From the NCBI GenBank assembly GCA_900099715.1, contig FMTG01000017.1:1-54577 (forward strand): 54,577 nt of DNA. Reading direction: 5' to 3'. The notes beneath the pieces were generated by a model. It had not been told where the DNA came from and ran no database searches. It was given only the letters and a program-made list of their open reading frames with translations. The position numbers and the translations under genes were made by a program. This stretch comes from Ruminococcaceae bacterium YRB3002 (GTDB taxonomy: Bacteria > Bacillota > Clostridia > Saccharofermentanales > Saccharofermentanaceae). Shown here one piece after another: positions 42,425 through 50,526 of the stretch (its first letter is position 1; each line of letters begins with the position of its first letter).

Positions 42425-43770
42425 TTTCTCGTGACCTCTCTAACTACTTCCCTCAGCGTCTCGCACACATAGTCCACATCCTCGTCGCTTAACAGCGTAT
42501 GGAACGGAAGTGTGATCAGGTTGTGATAATAGTCATAACTATTCGGATAAGCTGAGCAGTCCTTACCATAAGCAGTCATCATTGGCAGCGGCTTATAATG
42601 TACATTTGTTGCCACACCACGCTCTGCCATCTTCTCGATGATCTCGTTTCTCTGCTCTACTGTTATCCCTGGAACACGGATCAGATAAAGATGATTCGAG
42701 CTATCCATAAACTGCGTATGATGCACCATGTGGCTGATACCTATTTCAGCACAAACTGCATCGTACTTTTTCATCATCTCAACCCGGCGCTCCAGTAACC
42801 CGAGATAACGATCTAGCTGGCGCAGGCCAATGGCAGCCATGATGTCGGTCATGTTGCACTTATACCAAGGACCAATGATGTCATACTCCCAAGCACCGAT
42901 CTTGGTCTTCGCCAAAGCGTCTTTGTTCTGTCCGTGCAGGGACAGAAGCTGATACATCTTATAAATCTCTGCGTTATCGATTCCTTCAAACGTACGCCAA
43001 GTGGATGCCCCGCCTTCGGCGGTTGTAAAATTCTTTACGGCGTGGAAGCTGAAGCTGGTCATATCAGCTATCGCTCCGCAATACTTCTTTTCGCCCCGGA
43101 AATCACGAGAAGCGCCCAAACTATGCGCACAGTCCGCCACCACAGCAATGCGACCGATCGCGTGCTGGACTCGAGCAGAAAGATCCCCCAGAGGAGTACC
43201 GTCGCTATCCACAGAAGTAAACAGCGCCTTTTTCCGCTCTACGATCTCAAAGATCCGATCATAGTCGCAAACGATACCGCCAAGGTCAACAGTTATGATA
43301 GCCTTTGTCTTCGGTGTGATAGCTGCCTCCATTGCCTCGTAGTCCATTTCTGGCATGTGAGTGATAGGGTCGCCGTCCTTCTGGATATCCACGAACTTAA
43401 TCTTCGCTCCACAATGGACAGCGGCTGAAGCAGAAGCGGTATATGTATATGCCGGAACTATAACCTCGTCACCCTCTTTAATACCCAGAATGCGAAGGTT
43501 CAGTTCTTCTGCTGCTGTAGCAGAATTCAGGCAAACGACCTTCTGACTGTACTTAGCAATCGCTTCTTTTGTGGTGCAGTCCACATCCGTTTTGCCGGTC
43601 TCAATATAAGCAGCCAGACGGCACTCCAGCATCTTTGTTCGAGGTCCAGTAGTAATCCAACCACTCCTCATCGTCTCAGCAACTTCTTTTATCTCATCCT
43701 CACCAATATCTGGAGGACTAAATGGAATAACTCTTCTTGATGTTCCTGCAACGGGACTATTCTCAACCAT
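42421..43770 (-). CDS. DegT/DnrJ/EryC1 UDP-sugar aminotransferase (PglE-like)
   Basis: 449 residues, about 60 longer than usual because of insertions near 60-75 and 180-200. PLP enzyme with NSATAAEELNLRILGI near 78-93, ADCAHSLGA near 222-230, and the PLP lysine in FHAVKNFTTAEGG near 246. The PglF-like dehydratase directly upstream makes UDP-4-keto-6-deoxy-GlcNAc; this enzyme would aminate C4. Starts after a GAGGGGG site; a 71-base gap precedes it. Confidence 0.88.
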   Translation of the reverse strand: MVENSPVAGTSRRVIPFSPPDIGEDEIKEVAETMRSGWITTGPRTKMLECRLAAYIETGKTDVDCTTKEAIAKYSQKVVCLNSATAAEELNLRILGIKEGDEVIVPAYTYTASASAAVHCGAKIKFVDIQKDGDPITHMPEMDYEAMEAAITPKTKAIITVDLGGIVCDYDRIFEIVERKKALFTSVDSDGTPLGDLSARVQHAIGRIAVVADCAHSLGASRDFRGEKKYCGAIADMTSFSFHAVKNFTTAEGGASTWRTFEGIDNAEIYKMYQLLSLHGQNKDALAKTKIGAWEYDIIGPWYKCNMTDIMAAIGLRQLDRYLGLLERRVEMMKKYDAVCAEIGISHMVHHTQFMDSSNHLYLIRVPGITVEQRNEIIEKMAERGVATNVHYKPLPMMTAYGKDCSAYPNSYDYYHNLITLPFHTLLSDEDVDYVCETLREVVREVTRK

Positions 43771-43841
43771 GGAGTCTTACCCCCTCAATCTGAAGTACAG
43801 ATTCGTAAACAACAACTTGATAAACTCTAATCTGCTCATAA

Positions 43842-45737
43842 TCAATACGTGTTAGGCTTATATGTAGGAACTATGTCCATTACATACCGCCTTATATTCT
43901 CGTCATCCTCTTTACTATCATCATCAAGCTTAGCGAGCTTGACCTTGAAGTCTTCATCATCCATCTCGATAGGCTTACCAATGAAGATAAGCTTATTCTC
44001 AGTGGTCTTCATTCCCTCTTCTGCCATGAGCTTCTCTTCGTAGAGCTTCTCACCGGGCCTTAATCCTGTGTACTCTATCTTGATATCTACGTCAGGACGC
44101 TTTCCTGAGAGCTTGATAAGGTTCCTTGCCATGTCATCGATCTTAACGGGATCACCCATATCAAGAACGAAGATCTCTCCACCCTCTGCATAGTAAGAAG
44201 CCTGAAGCACAAGAGATACAGCCTCAGGAATCGTCATGAAGAATCTTGTGATCTCCTTGTGAGTTACTGTTACAGGTCCGCCTTCTTCGATCTGCTTCTT
44301 GAAGAGAGGGATTACAGAACCGTTAGAACCAAGTACGTTACCGAATCTTACAGCAACAAATCTCGTATTGGGTGTCTGTCTCTCCATCATCTGGATTATC
44401 ATCTCACAGATCCTCTTGGTAGCACCCATTATATTAGTAGGATTAACGGCCTTGTCCGTAGAGATGAGGACGAACTTCTGAACGCCTGCCATTGCAGCTG
44501 CCTTGGCAGTCTTATATGTACCCATAACATTGTTCTTGATTGCCTCATTAGGTGATGTCTCCATAAGAGGTACGTGCTTATGTGCTGCAGCATGGAATAC
44601 TACATCAGGCTTATAGTCCATCATTACTGATGTGATCCTGTGAGTATTACGGACAGACCCGATGAGCACTACAAGGTCGAGATTGTCATGGTACTTACGG
44701 ATGAGCTCCTGCTGGATCTCGTAAGCATTGTTCTCATATATATCGAAGATAATAAGTCTCTTAGGCTCATGCTTAGCGATCTGTCTACAGAGCTCGGAAC
44801 CTATTGATCCGCCGCCGCCTGTAACAAGAACCGTCTTGCCCTTGAGCATATTGAATACTGCTTCGTTATCTACAGTTATTGGATCTCTTCCAAGGAGGTC
44901 AGTGAGTTCAACATTACGTACATTAGAGATGCTGACATCACCCTGAGCAAGCTGATAGAGACCGGGAACAGTCCTGAGCTTACATCCTGTCTCCTTAGCA
45001 ATGTTCAAGTATTCCTTACGCACAAGACCAGGGGCTGAAGGAATAGCATAGATGATCGTATCAACATTGTACTCTGCAGCCATGGTGATGATGTCATCTT
45101 TGCCTCCTACGATAGGCACTCCGAATAGAGACCTGCCCCACTTCGTCTCGTTATCGTCGATGACACATACAGGGATCTGATTGGTTCTTGTGCTATGCTT
45201 AAGATCTCTAATTAGAACTGCTCCTGCATCACCACCGCCAATGATCATGACGCGTTCACCATTATCTGATGATGAAGAGCTTGATAAACTACCTTTACCT
45301 CTGATAAGGCGTCTGAGCAATCTGTAGGAGAATCTGACACCGATATGAAGGATTGCACCTCCTACGATAACAACCATATAGAAGGATACCGGCATCCTAA
45401 TGTGAAGGATCAGAGAAGATACTACTTCACAGGTGCCAATGATAACGTAAGCTCCAAGGACCTTGATGGCCTCGTCAAGGCTTACAAAGCTCCAGATGCT
45501 GTGATATAGCTTACAGATGTAGAATACGACGCATGTGATCACACACCACAGGGGTGTAAGGTAGATGTAACCTGTGAAGTACCGTTCCGGAATAGAAGAG
45601 ATCGAGAAGTCAAATCGCAGGAACAGAGCGATAAGCCCGATCAGCCATACCATCAGGATATCGGCAAGCAACACAAGAGTTGCATTCTTGATCCAGAGAC
45701 GTTCTTTCTTCTTCTTTTGTACTTCGTTACTGCTCAT
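43842..45737 (-). CDS. PglF/CapD-type UDP-GlcNAc 4,6-dehydratase, membrane bound
   Basis: 631 residues. Four hydrophobic segments in the first ~150 residues, a CoA_binding_3-like domain with MIIGGGDAGAVLIRDL, then the SDR domain: VTGGGGSIGSELCRQIAK near 305-322, and the S-D-K...M active site in STDKAVNPTNIMGATKR near 430-446. Makes UDP-2-acetamido-2,6-dideoxy-4-hexulose from UDP-GlcNAc at the inner membrane. First gene after loaP; it is preceded by a ~160-base hairpin-rich leader and has only a weak ribosome site. Confidence 0.93.
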   Translation of the reverse strand: MSSNEVQKKKKERLWIKNATLVLLADILMVWLIGLIALFLRFDFSISSIPERYFTGYIYLTPLWCVITCVVFYICKLYHSIWSFVSLDEAIKVLGAYVIIGTCEVVSSLILHIRMPVSFYMVVIVGGAILHIGVRFSYRLLRRLIRGKGSLSSSSSSDNGERVMIIGGGDAGAVLIRDLKHSTRTNQIPVCVIDDNETKWGRSLFGVPIVGGKDDIITMAAEYNVDTIIYAIPSAPGLVRKEYLNIAKETGCKLRTVPGLYQLAQGDVSISNVRNVELTDLLGRDPITVDNEAVFNMLKGKTVLVTGGGGSIGSELCRQIAKHEPKRLIIFDIYENNAYEIQQELIRKYHDNLDLVVLIGSVRNTHRITSVMMDYKPDVVFHAAAHKHVPLMETSPNEAIKNNVMGTYKTAKAAAMAGVQKFVLISTDKAVNPTNIMGATKRICEMIIQMMERQTPNTRFVAVRFGNVLGSNGSVIPLFKKQIEEGGPVTVTHKEITRFFMTIPEAVSLVLQASYYAEGGEIFVLDMGDPVKIDDMARNLIKLSGKRPDVDIKIEYTGLRPGEKLYEEKLMAEEGMKTTENKLIFIGKPIEMDDEDFKVKLAKLDDDSKEDDENIRRYVMDIVPTYKPNTY

Positions 45738-45989
45738 AGCCGTATAACATTAGTGTTGTAATTTGCTGTTTGCTACCGCCGTGCAAAACCACTGTTTTTG
45801 CACCTGATCTGTTGGCATCTATGGATTCCTGACGCGCGCCGGGCGACGATCATTAGGCCACAGAATATATACCTGCGCATAGCAAGCCAACATTATTCTA
45901 ACATATTATAATAAACATATTATTGGACAAATGAGCAAATAAAGTTACTGACAATCACAATTATTAGTTGGATTGTCAAAAGATTCGTA
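45738..45989 (-). promoter_or_regulatory. Leader region between loaP and the pglF-like gene, candidate LoaP target
   Basis: 252 bases without a gene. Reading the minus strand: an inverted repeat TGACAATC/GATTGTCA (45949-45978) just after the loaP stop; an AT-rich stretch with TATAAT (45905-45910) that has CATTTG 17 bases upstream as a weak -35; then a GC-rich segment and a hairpin GTGCAAAA-N7-TTTTGCAC (45781-45803) before the pglF-like start. LoaP proteins act at structured leader RNA of long polysaccharide operons, so this leader is the obvious place for its recruitment; the exact motif is not identified. Confidence 0.45.
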
Positions 45990-46493
45990 TTAGTTCTTCT
46001 CTACAACCTCTAGACCGACGGTCGTCTTGGTCTTGACTCCGAACATATCAAGTTCCAGATATGCTATACGTTTATGCCGGTTTATCTTGGTAATGAAGCC
46101 CTCTAATCCCATAAGCGGGCCTGAAGTTATCTTGATCTTATCCCCTTCTATTATGCCCTGAGACATATCGAAGTTGCCGCCGTCTGCGTATAGTCTGTCT
46201 GCAAATCCTGATTCTTCATCTGTTAACGGAAGGTAGTCTCCATCTGTGGCAAGCACTATGTTGAACCTGTCAGTGATCCTGATGGCTGATGCCAGTTCCT
46301 CGATGCTGTCTGTATCTACGAAGATGTAACCCGGGAAGAGTGCTGTCTTCGCTGTTACCCAGGACTGGCCGATCTTCTTGGAGATTATCCTCTTGGGAAC
46401 AAATGCCCTGCTGAATAATCCTTCCGCGAAGGTATTAAGATCAGTGATAGCCCTGTCTTCAGAACCGGTAGTTGTCCAGATAACATACCACAT
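45990..46493 (-). CDS. loaP: LoaP-type NusG paralogue, transcription antiterminator
   Basis: 167 residues. NGN domain at the N-terminus (MWYVIWTTTGSEDRAITDLN; ALFPGYIFVDTDS near 55-67) and a KOW domain near 113-150 (EGDKIKITSGPLMGLEGFITKIN). LoaP paralogues of NusG are encoded in long polysaccharide or polyketide operons of Firmicutes and let RNA polymerase read through terminators. Position immediately upstream of ~20 kb of biosynthetic genes fits exactly. Starts 7 bases after the LCP stop. Confidence 0.9.
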   Translation of the reverse strand: MWYVIWTTTGSEDRAITDLNTFAEGLFSRAFVPKRIISKKIGQSWVTAKTALFPGYIFVDTDSIEELASAIRITDRFNIVLATDGDYLPLTDEESGFADRLYADGGNFDMSQGIIEGDKIKITSGPLMGLEGFITKINRHKRIAYLELDMFGVKTKTTVGLEVVEKN

Positions 46494-46500
46494 CGATCTG

Positions 46501-47520
46501 TTATCCTTCAGCCTCTACATAGAGCATACTTACGATCTTGGCCTCCAGGTCATCCATATCAACGAAGTATTCAGTGAAGAGGTGGTCTTCTTCGGTCCTG
46601 CCTGTTGTTGTCAGAAGACCGAGATCCTGATAATCAGATAATGTCGTTCCAAAGTCGGACAGTTCACTGGCTGACATGTCGGAAGTCATGTATTCAGAGA
46701 GGGAGAGGACAAGTTCGAGAGCGAACTTCGGGTCAGTCTCAACCTTGGTAACTGCAAGATTCTTCCAATTATCGAGATACTGCTTCTGGCGCTCCATACG
46801 GAAGATGTTGGTATCGTTGGGAAGGCTCATCCTGGCTCTGACGAAGTCTTCAACCTGGTCGTCCCGAAGCTTTATGGTTGCACCCTCAACAAATGAAGGG
46901 TCAGCTGCGGTCATGTCACCAGGGACAGTTACAGTAACTCCGCCGACACTGTGGTTCAGGACCGGGATCGCTTCCATAGTGAGGGAGATATAGTGATCAA
47001 TAGGTGTATCGAAGAGGAGACCCGATACTGCTTCGGCTGCATTAAGGCAGCGGTCGTCCTCGTCCTTGCCGTAAGAATGGGCAAGGGCCAACTGGAGGTT
47101 CCTGTAACCAATGTCATTGCCCTTCTCATCGAAGGAGCGGACGCTGGTCATGGTGTCACGGTTAAGCTGCAGAGTCTGGTACGTCTTACTGTCGTGATCA
47201 ACGACGAAGAGGTAGATAACATCGCACTGGGAGCTCATGAGATAATCGTTGATCTTATTCTCGACCCCATAGTTATCGATGCCCATTACAAGTATGGTCT
47301 CCACATTATCCTTGAGATAGTAGTCCTTGCCATTGAATGTGAAGGTGTGCCTTTGTGAGTCAGTGGGCATACTTGCCGTGTTGACAGTCTCACTGGTGTT
47401 GGCGGTCCTGGTGGAGACCATACTGCCGATGGCGGCAACGGCACCAATGAAGGCTCCTATGGTAAGAACGACTGCTCCGCCCTGGATCAGAGTCTCTCTT
47501 GTTATCTTCTTCCGTGACAT
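46501..47520 (-). CDS. LytR-CpsA-Psr (LCP) family glycopolymer ligase
   Basis: 339 residues from the ATG at 47520 with CAGGAG 9 bases upstream. One N-terminal membrane helix (~12-32), then the LCP domain: ILVMGIDNYG near 74-83, LQLNRDTMTSV near 118-128 with the conserved Arg-Asp, and DFVRARMSLPNDTNIFRMERQ near 220-240. LCP enzymes move the finished polymer from undecaprenyl pyrophosphate to the wall. The gene lies just after a strong terminator (47544-47576), so its expression needs read-through or an unseen promoter. Confidence 0.92.
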   Translation of the reverse strand: MSRKKITRETLIQGGAVVLTIGAFIGAVAAIGSMVSTRTANTSETVNTASMPTDSQRHTFTFNGKDYYLKDNVETILVMGIDNYGVENKINDYLMSSQCDVIYLFVVDHDSKTYQTLQLNRDTMTSVRSFDEKGNDIGYRNLQLALAHSYGKDEDDRCLNAAEAVSGLLFDTPIDHYISLTMEAIPVLNHSVGGVTVTVPGDMTAADPSFVEGATIKLRDDQVEDFVRARMSLPNDTNIFRMERQKQYLDNWKNLAVTKVETDPKFALELVLSLSEYMTSDMSASELSDFGTTLSDYQDLGLLTTTGRTEEDHLFTEYFVDMDDLEAKIVSMLYVEAEG

Positions 47521-47543
47521 TATGTATAACTCCTGATGGTAAT

Positions 47544-47576
47544 AAAAAACGGCAGCCTCATACACTGAAGCCGCCG
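47544..47576 (-). terminator. Strong intrinsic terminator inside the cps operon
   Basis: Minus strand: CGGCGGCTTCA (47566-47576), loop GTGTA, TGAGGCTGCCG (47550-47560), an 11-bp stem with two G-T wobbles, followed by six T (47544-47549). It lies 24 bases after the stop of the surface-protein gene and only 23 bases before the LCP start codon, so the LCP ribosome site follows the T-run directly. Confidence 0.8.
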
Positions 47577-47600
47577 CCTGTGATGATCAACCTATTGTGA

Positions 47601-48176
47601 TTATCTTGTAGCCTTCTTAGCGCGAACTGCGAAGACAGCACCTGCAGCAACGAGAGCTACAGCAACCATTACAATGTAAGCACCAGCATACTCACCTGTC
47701 TGAGCAGAAGAAGATGCAGAAGCCTTTGCAATGAGGAAGGGTGAGAGTGTTGACTCAGCCTTGAGTGTAATCTCAGAGCTACTGCCGCTAACAAGTTCTC
47801 CCCACTTACCTGTGTAGTGAGCGCCTACGATAGCGTCACCGGATGTGCCGGGATCGATGGTTACAGCGATAGGGAATTCAATATCAGCAAGTGTCCAGCC
47901 TGCAGCTGTGTTAACGCTGATGTCGAGCTCCTCAACGACTGTGAACTCGGAATCCTTGAAGTCCTTGTTGCCAGCCTCGAGACCGATGTCTGCAAGTGTC
48001 TTGCCCTTGACGCCCTGCTCGCTTGTGTTACGTGTAATTACGATCTTGTCGCCGAGATCCTTGCCGGAAGCGTCAACAGCCTTGATTGCTCCGGGCGTAG
48101 GGCTTGCTGCAAATACAGATGCACCCAGCATCGCTACGACTACACCGATTACAGGCAATGTCATTAATTTCTTCAT
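47601..48176 (-). CDS. Secreted surface protein with sortase-type C-terminus
   Basis: 191 residues. Signal peptide MKKLMTLPVIGVVVAMLGASVFA (cut after AFA-type site near 23), a beta-rich body of ~130 residues, then SAQTGE near 157-162, a 20-residue hydrophobic segment and a basic tail (RAKKATR): the layout of a sortase substrate. (S/N)-x-Q-T-G motifs are used by class B-like clostridial sortases, and such a sortase is encoded 52 bases upstream. The gene has its own promoter (48220-48248), an AAGGAGG site and its own terminator. Body fold and role unknown. Confidence 0.8.
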   Translation of the reverse strand: MKKLMTLPVIGVVVAMLGASVFAASPTPGAIKAVDASGKDLGDKIVITRNTSEQGVKGKTLADIGLEAGNKDFKDSEFTVVEELDISVNTAAGWTLADIEFPIAVTIDPGTSGDAIVGAHYTGKWGELVSGSSSEITLKAESTLSPFLIAKASASSSAQTGEYAGAYIVMVAVALVAAGAVFAVRAKKATR

Positions 48177-48219
48177 TGTTCTAGATCCTCCTTAATAATT
48201 CCAGATAACCTATTGCATG

Positions 48220-48248
48220 ATTATAGCGCTATCTGACTTGTTTTGCAA
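48220..48248 (-). promoter_or_regulatory. Internal promoter of the sortase-substrate gene
   Basis: Minus strand TTGCAA (48243-48248), exactly 17 bases, TATAAT (48220-48225). It overlaps the last codons of the sortase gene and lies 44 bases upstream of the substrate ATG. Near-consensus, so the substrate is probably made at a higher level than its operon neighbours. Confidence 0.7.
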
Positions 48249-49041
48249 TAACCAAAAATCTTTGAGTTCTGTCTCCCCGGAGACATGTAGATAAAATAAT
48301 GATCTTATCGCCATATACCGGTCTCGCTTCATTATTCAGGTCCACAGCCGAGCCTCTCGAATTATAGACCTGCTTAATGAATCTGTTGAAGCCAGACTCA
48401 CTATCGAAGTTATTATAGTACATCAGATGTTTTTTGTCGTGGGGAATTGTTGCACATATTTGATAAATTTTATATCCATCCGGGGTATATATTACAATAA
48501 ATTGTTCGTCAGATGACAGATCTATGCCGCTTAAAGTTGACTGAAGACTGCCGAACATGGCTCCGCTGCTCATCCTGTGGCCATATATAACAGTGACATT
48601 ATCGTCAAAAGTGGATCCGTTATACGCATGCTCAACAAACAGGGATCCCGCTCTGTCATACTTCTTCTCAGCATTATGAGACAGATAGAACGCATCATCC
48701 GTAGAACTCCTCAGGATTGGCTGGCTTATCAGTGGCTTAGTCATATAAAGCCATCCGATTATGTCAGGGTTGGAAGCCTGGAGTTCTTCGAAGTTAACGG
48801 GATTGACATACAACTGACCCTTGCGGTCCTCGTTGAGCTTATTAATGTGATACTCAACAGCCTCCGGAGTCAGCTGTTCTGCAGACGGAAGGGATGGATA
48901 AGTAAACTCCGTATATTCAGTCGTAGGAGCAATCTCCGGCGGTGTTATAAAGCCGTTAGCCCAGAAAAAGTAAAAGATGAGAACAGCAGCGGATATGAAC
49001 ATCACCGCCGACATCGTTCCCCACATCATCCTCTTATTCAT
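48229..49041 (-). CDS. srtB: Class B sortase
   Basis: 270 residues. One N-terminal membrane anchor (~8-30), then the SrtB domain: NPDIIGWLYMTKPLISQPIL near 88-107, catalytic His in VIYGHRMSSG near 152, catalytic Cys in ILSTCLRG near 253 and Arg in RTQRFLVIA near 259. Anchors proteins with a sorting signal to the wall; the only visible substrate in the window is encoded directly downstream. It sits between cpsB and the substrate gene. Confidence 0.93.
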   Translation of the reverse strand: MNKRMMWGTMSAVMFISAAVLIFYFFWANGFITPPEIAPTTEYTEFTYPSLPSAEQLTPEAVEYHINKLNEDRKGQLYVNPVNFEELQASNPDIIGWLYMTKPLISQPILRSSTDDAFYLSHNAEKKYDRAGSLFVEHAYNGSTFDDNVTVIYGHRMSSGAMFGSLQSTLSGIDLSSDEQFIVIYTPDGYKIYQICATIPHDKKHLMYYNNFDSESGFNRFIKQVYNSRGSAVDLNNEARPVYGDKIIILSTCLRGDRTQRFLVIAKQVR

Positions 49042-49066
49042 AAAAAATGCCTCTCTTTAAGCTTTC

Positions 49067-49768
49067 TTAAATTGCCTGTTCGAATATTCCCGTACTATTA
49101 TACTCCACATTCTCCAATTGGGAGAACAGGCGCTTATCTTCGATTATCTCAATTGCCTCTCTGAGGTTGGGCTTCCTGTATGTGAGATTATGACTGTCAG
49201 ACCCCAGAAGATCTATTCTGCCTGATTTGAACATCTTGAGAGCCTTTCTGGGTTCTTCGATAAAGAATTCCGCATTGCTCTGGATGAGGAGATCCTGATT
49301 CTCCAGAATTCTCTTGACAAGCTTCTTATCCTGGTCGAGATATCTCTCGATGTGGGCGATTATCACAGTAAGTCCCACAACTTGACCTATCTCCTCAATC
49401 TCATCGATGAATGCGGGCTGCCAGGGGCGGAAAGGCATCTCTATCAATATATAGCTGCTTCTGCCGATGCAAAGCCTCTCGATGTCAGCACTCCTGCTTA
49501 TGCCCCTGTAGTAGTGGACTTCAGCACCTCTTGTGAACCTCGGAACAGGCGTACCCGTTATCTGTATAGCATTGATCAGCTGTTGATAGGCATTTTCCCT
49601 TCTGGAAAGGAAAGAATCGGGGCTGTCAAGATCTGCATAGAAGTGAGGTGTAAAAATAACGCCCTCGATTCCCTGGTCGTAGGATTTTCTCAGCATCTCG
49701 AGGCTCATGTCGATACTCTTGCTGCCGTCGTCGATCCCGGGAAGCATGTGACAGTGCACATCGATCAT
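49067..49768 (-). CDS. cpsB: CpsB/YwqE-type PHP tyrosine phosphatase
   Basis: 233 residues. PHP-fold metal ligands: DVHCHMLPGIDDGSKS at 3-18, GVIFTPHFYAD near 35-45, VIIAHIERY near 130-138 and LLGSDSHN near 188-195. Manganese-dependent phosphatase that dephosphorylates the CpsD kinase and so controls polymer export and length. Starts 5 bases after the cpsD stop. Confidence 0.93.
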   Translation of the reverse strand: MIDVHCHMLPGIDDGSKSIDMSLEMLRKSYDQGIEGVIFTPHFYADLDSPDSFLSRRENAYQQLINAIQITGTPVPRFTRGAEVHYYRGISRSADIERLCIGRSSYILIEMPFRPWQPAFIDEIEEIGQVVGLTVIIAHIERYLDQDKKLVKRILENQDLLIQSNAEFFIEEPRKALKMFKSGRIDLLGSDSHNLTYRKPNLREAIEIIEDKRLFSQLENVEYNSTGIFEQAI

Positions 49769-49773
49769 GAGGA

Positions 49774-50526
49774 TTACTTCTTGTCTCCTGAAGAGTAAGG
49801 CTTACCGTAACCGTGCTTGTAGCCGTACTTGTAGTGCCTTGCCTTGGACTCGGCACCATTGTAGACGAAGCCGATTATTTTCGCATTGACAAGCTGAAGC
49901 TGTCTCAATGTGTAGTCAAGGTCTGATGAACTTGTATAGTCATGTCTTACAACTACGATTATGCCGTCTGTCACCTTGGATGCAACAAGAGCATCGGATA
50001 CCTCACCTACAGGAGGAAGGTCGAGGATTACAACATCGTAATTCTCTGCCAAGCTGTCTATTATCTGACCAAACTGCTTGGAACCAAGAAGCTCCGAAGG
50101 ATTCGGGGGAATGTCTCCTGCCTGGACAACATCAAGCCTCTTGACCAGTACATCCTTATGAAGTGTGGCATTCTCGTTGTTGAGACCTGCAAGGAGATTG
50201 GACAGACCGGTTGTCTTGGGAAGACCTATCTTCTTCCTGAGTGTAGGAAGTCTGAGGTCGCACTCTACAAGGATTACTTTCTGACCGCTCTCAGCCAGTG
50301 AATATGCAAGATTAATCGTTGTAAGGCTCTTGCCTTCTCCGTGTACGGAGCTTGTTACGCCTATAACTCTTGCGTTCCTGTCGTTACGCTTAACAGAGAA
50401 CATGAGATTTGTTCTTAAAAGGTTATATGCTTCTCTTCCCTCGAAGTTAAGCTTCGAACCGATTTGTCTGATATCGTTCTCGGTTGTTTTAGCCTGTACC
50501 TTGGGACTTTTTTTGCTGTCAGCCAT
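49774..50526 (-). CDS. cpsD: CpsD/CapB bacterial tyrosine kinase
   Basis: 250 residues. Walker A SSVHGEGKSLTTINLA near 59-74, Walker A' VILVECDLRLP near 86-96, Walker B DVVILDLPPVGEV near 163-175, and a C-terminal tyrosine cluster (six Tyr in ARHYKYGYKHGYGKPYSS) that is autophosphorylated. Works with CpsC at the membrane and is reset by CpsB. Its start codon shares a base with the cpsC stop (TAATG). Confidence 0.93.
   Translation of the reverse strand: MADSKKSPKVQAKTTENDIRQIGSKLNFEGREAYNLLRTNLMFSVKRNDRNARVIGVTSSVHGEGKSLTTINLAYSLAESGQKVILVECDLRLPTLRKKIGLPKTTGLSNLLAGLNNENATLHKDVLVKRLDVVQAGDIPPNPSELLGSKQFGQIIDSLAENYDVVILDLPPVGEVSDALVASKVTDGIIVVVRHDYTSSSDLDYTLRQLQLVNAKIIGFVYNGAESKARHYKYGYKHGYGKPYSSGDKK

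Noticed and set aside
43771-43841. 20-codon frame MSRLEFIKLLFTNLYFRLRG between the pglF-like and aminotransferase genes
   Set aside because: Ends with the ribosome site of the next gene but has no ribosome site of its own; could be a leader peptide but the evidence is too weak.
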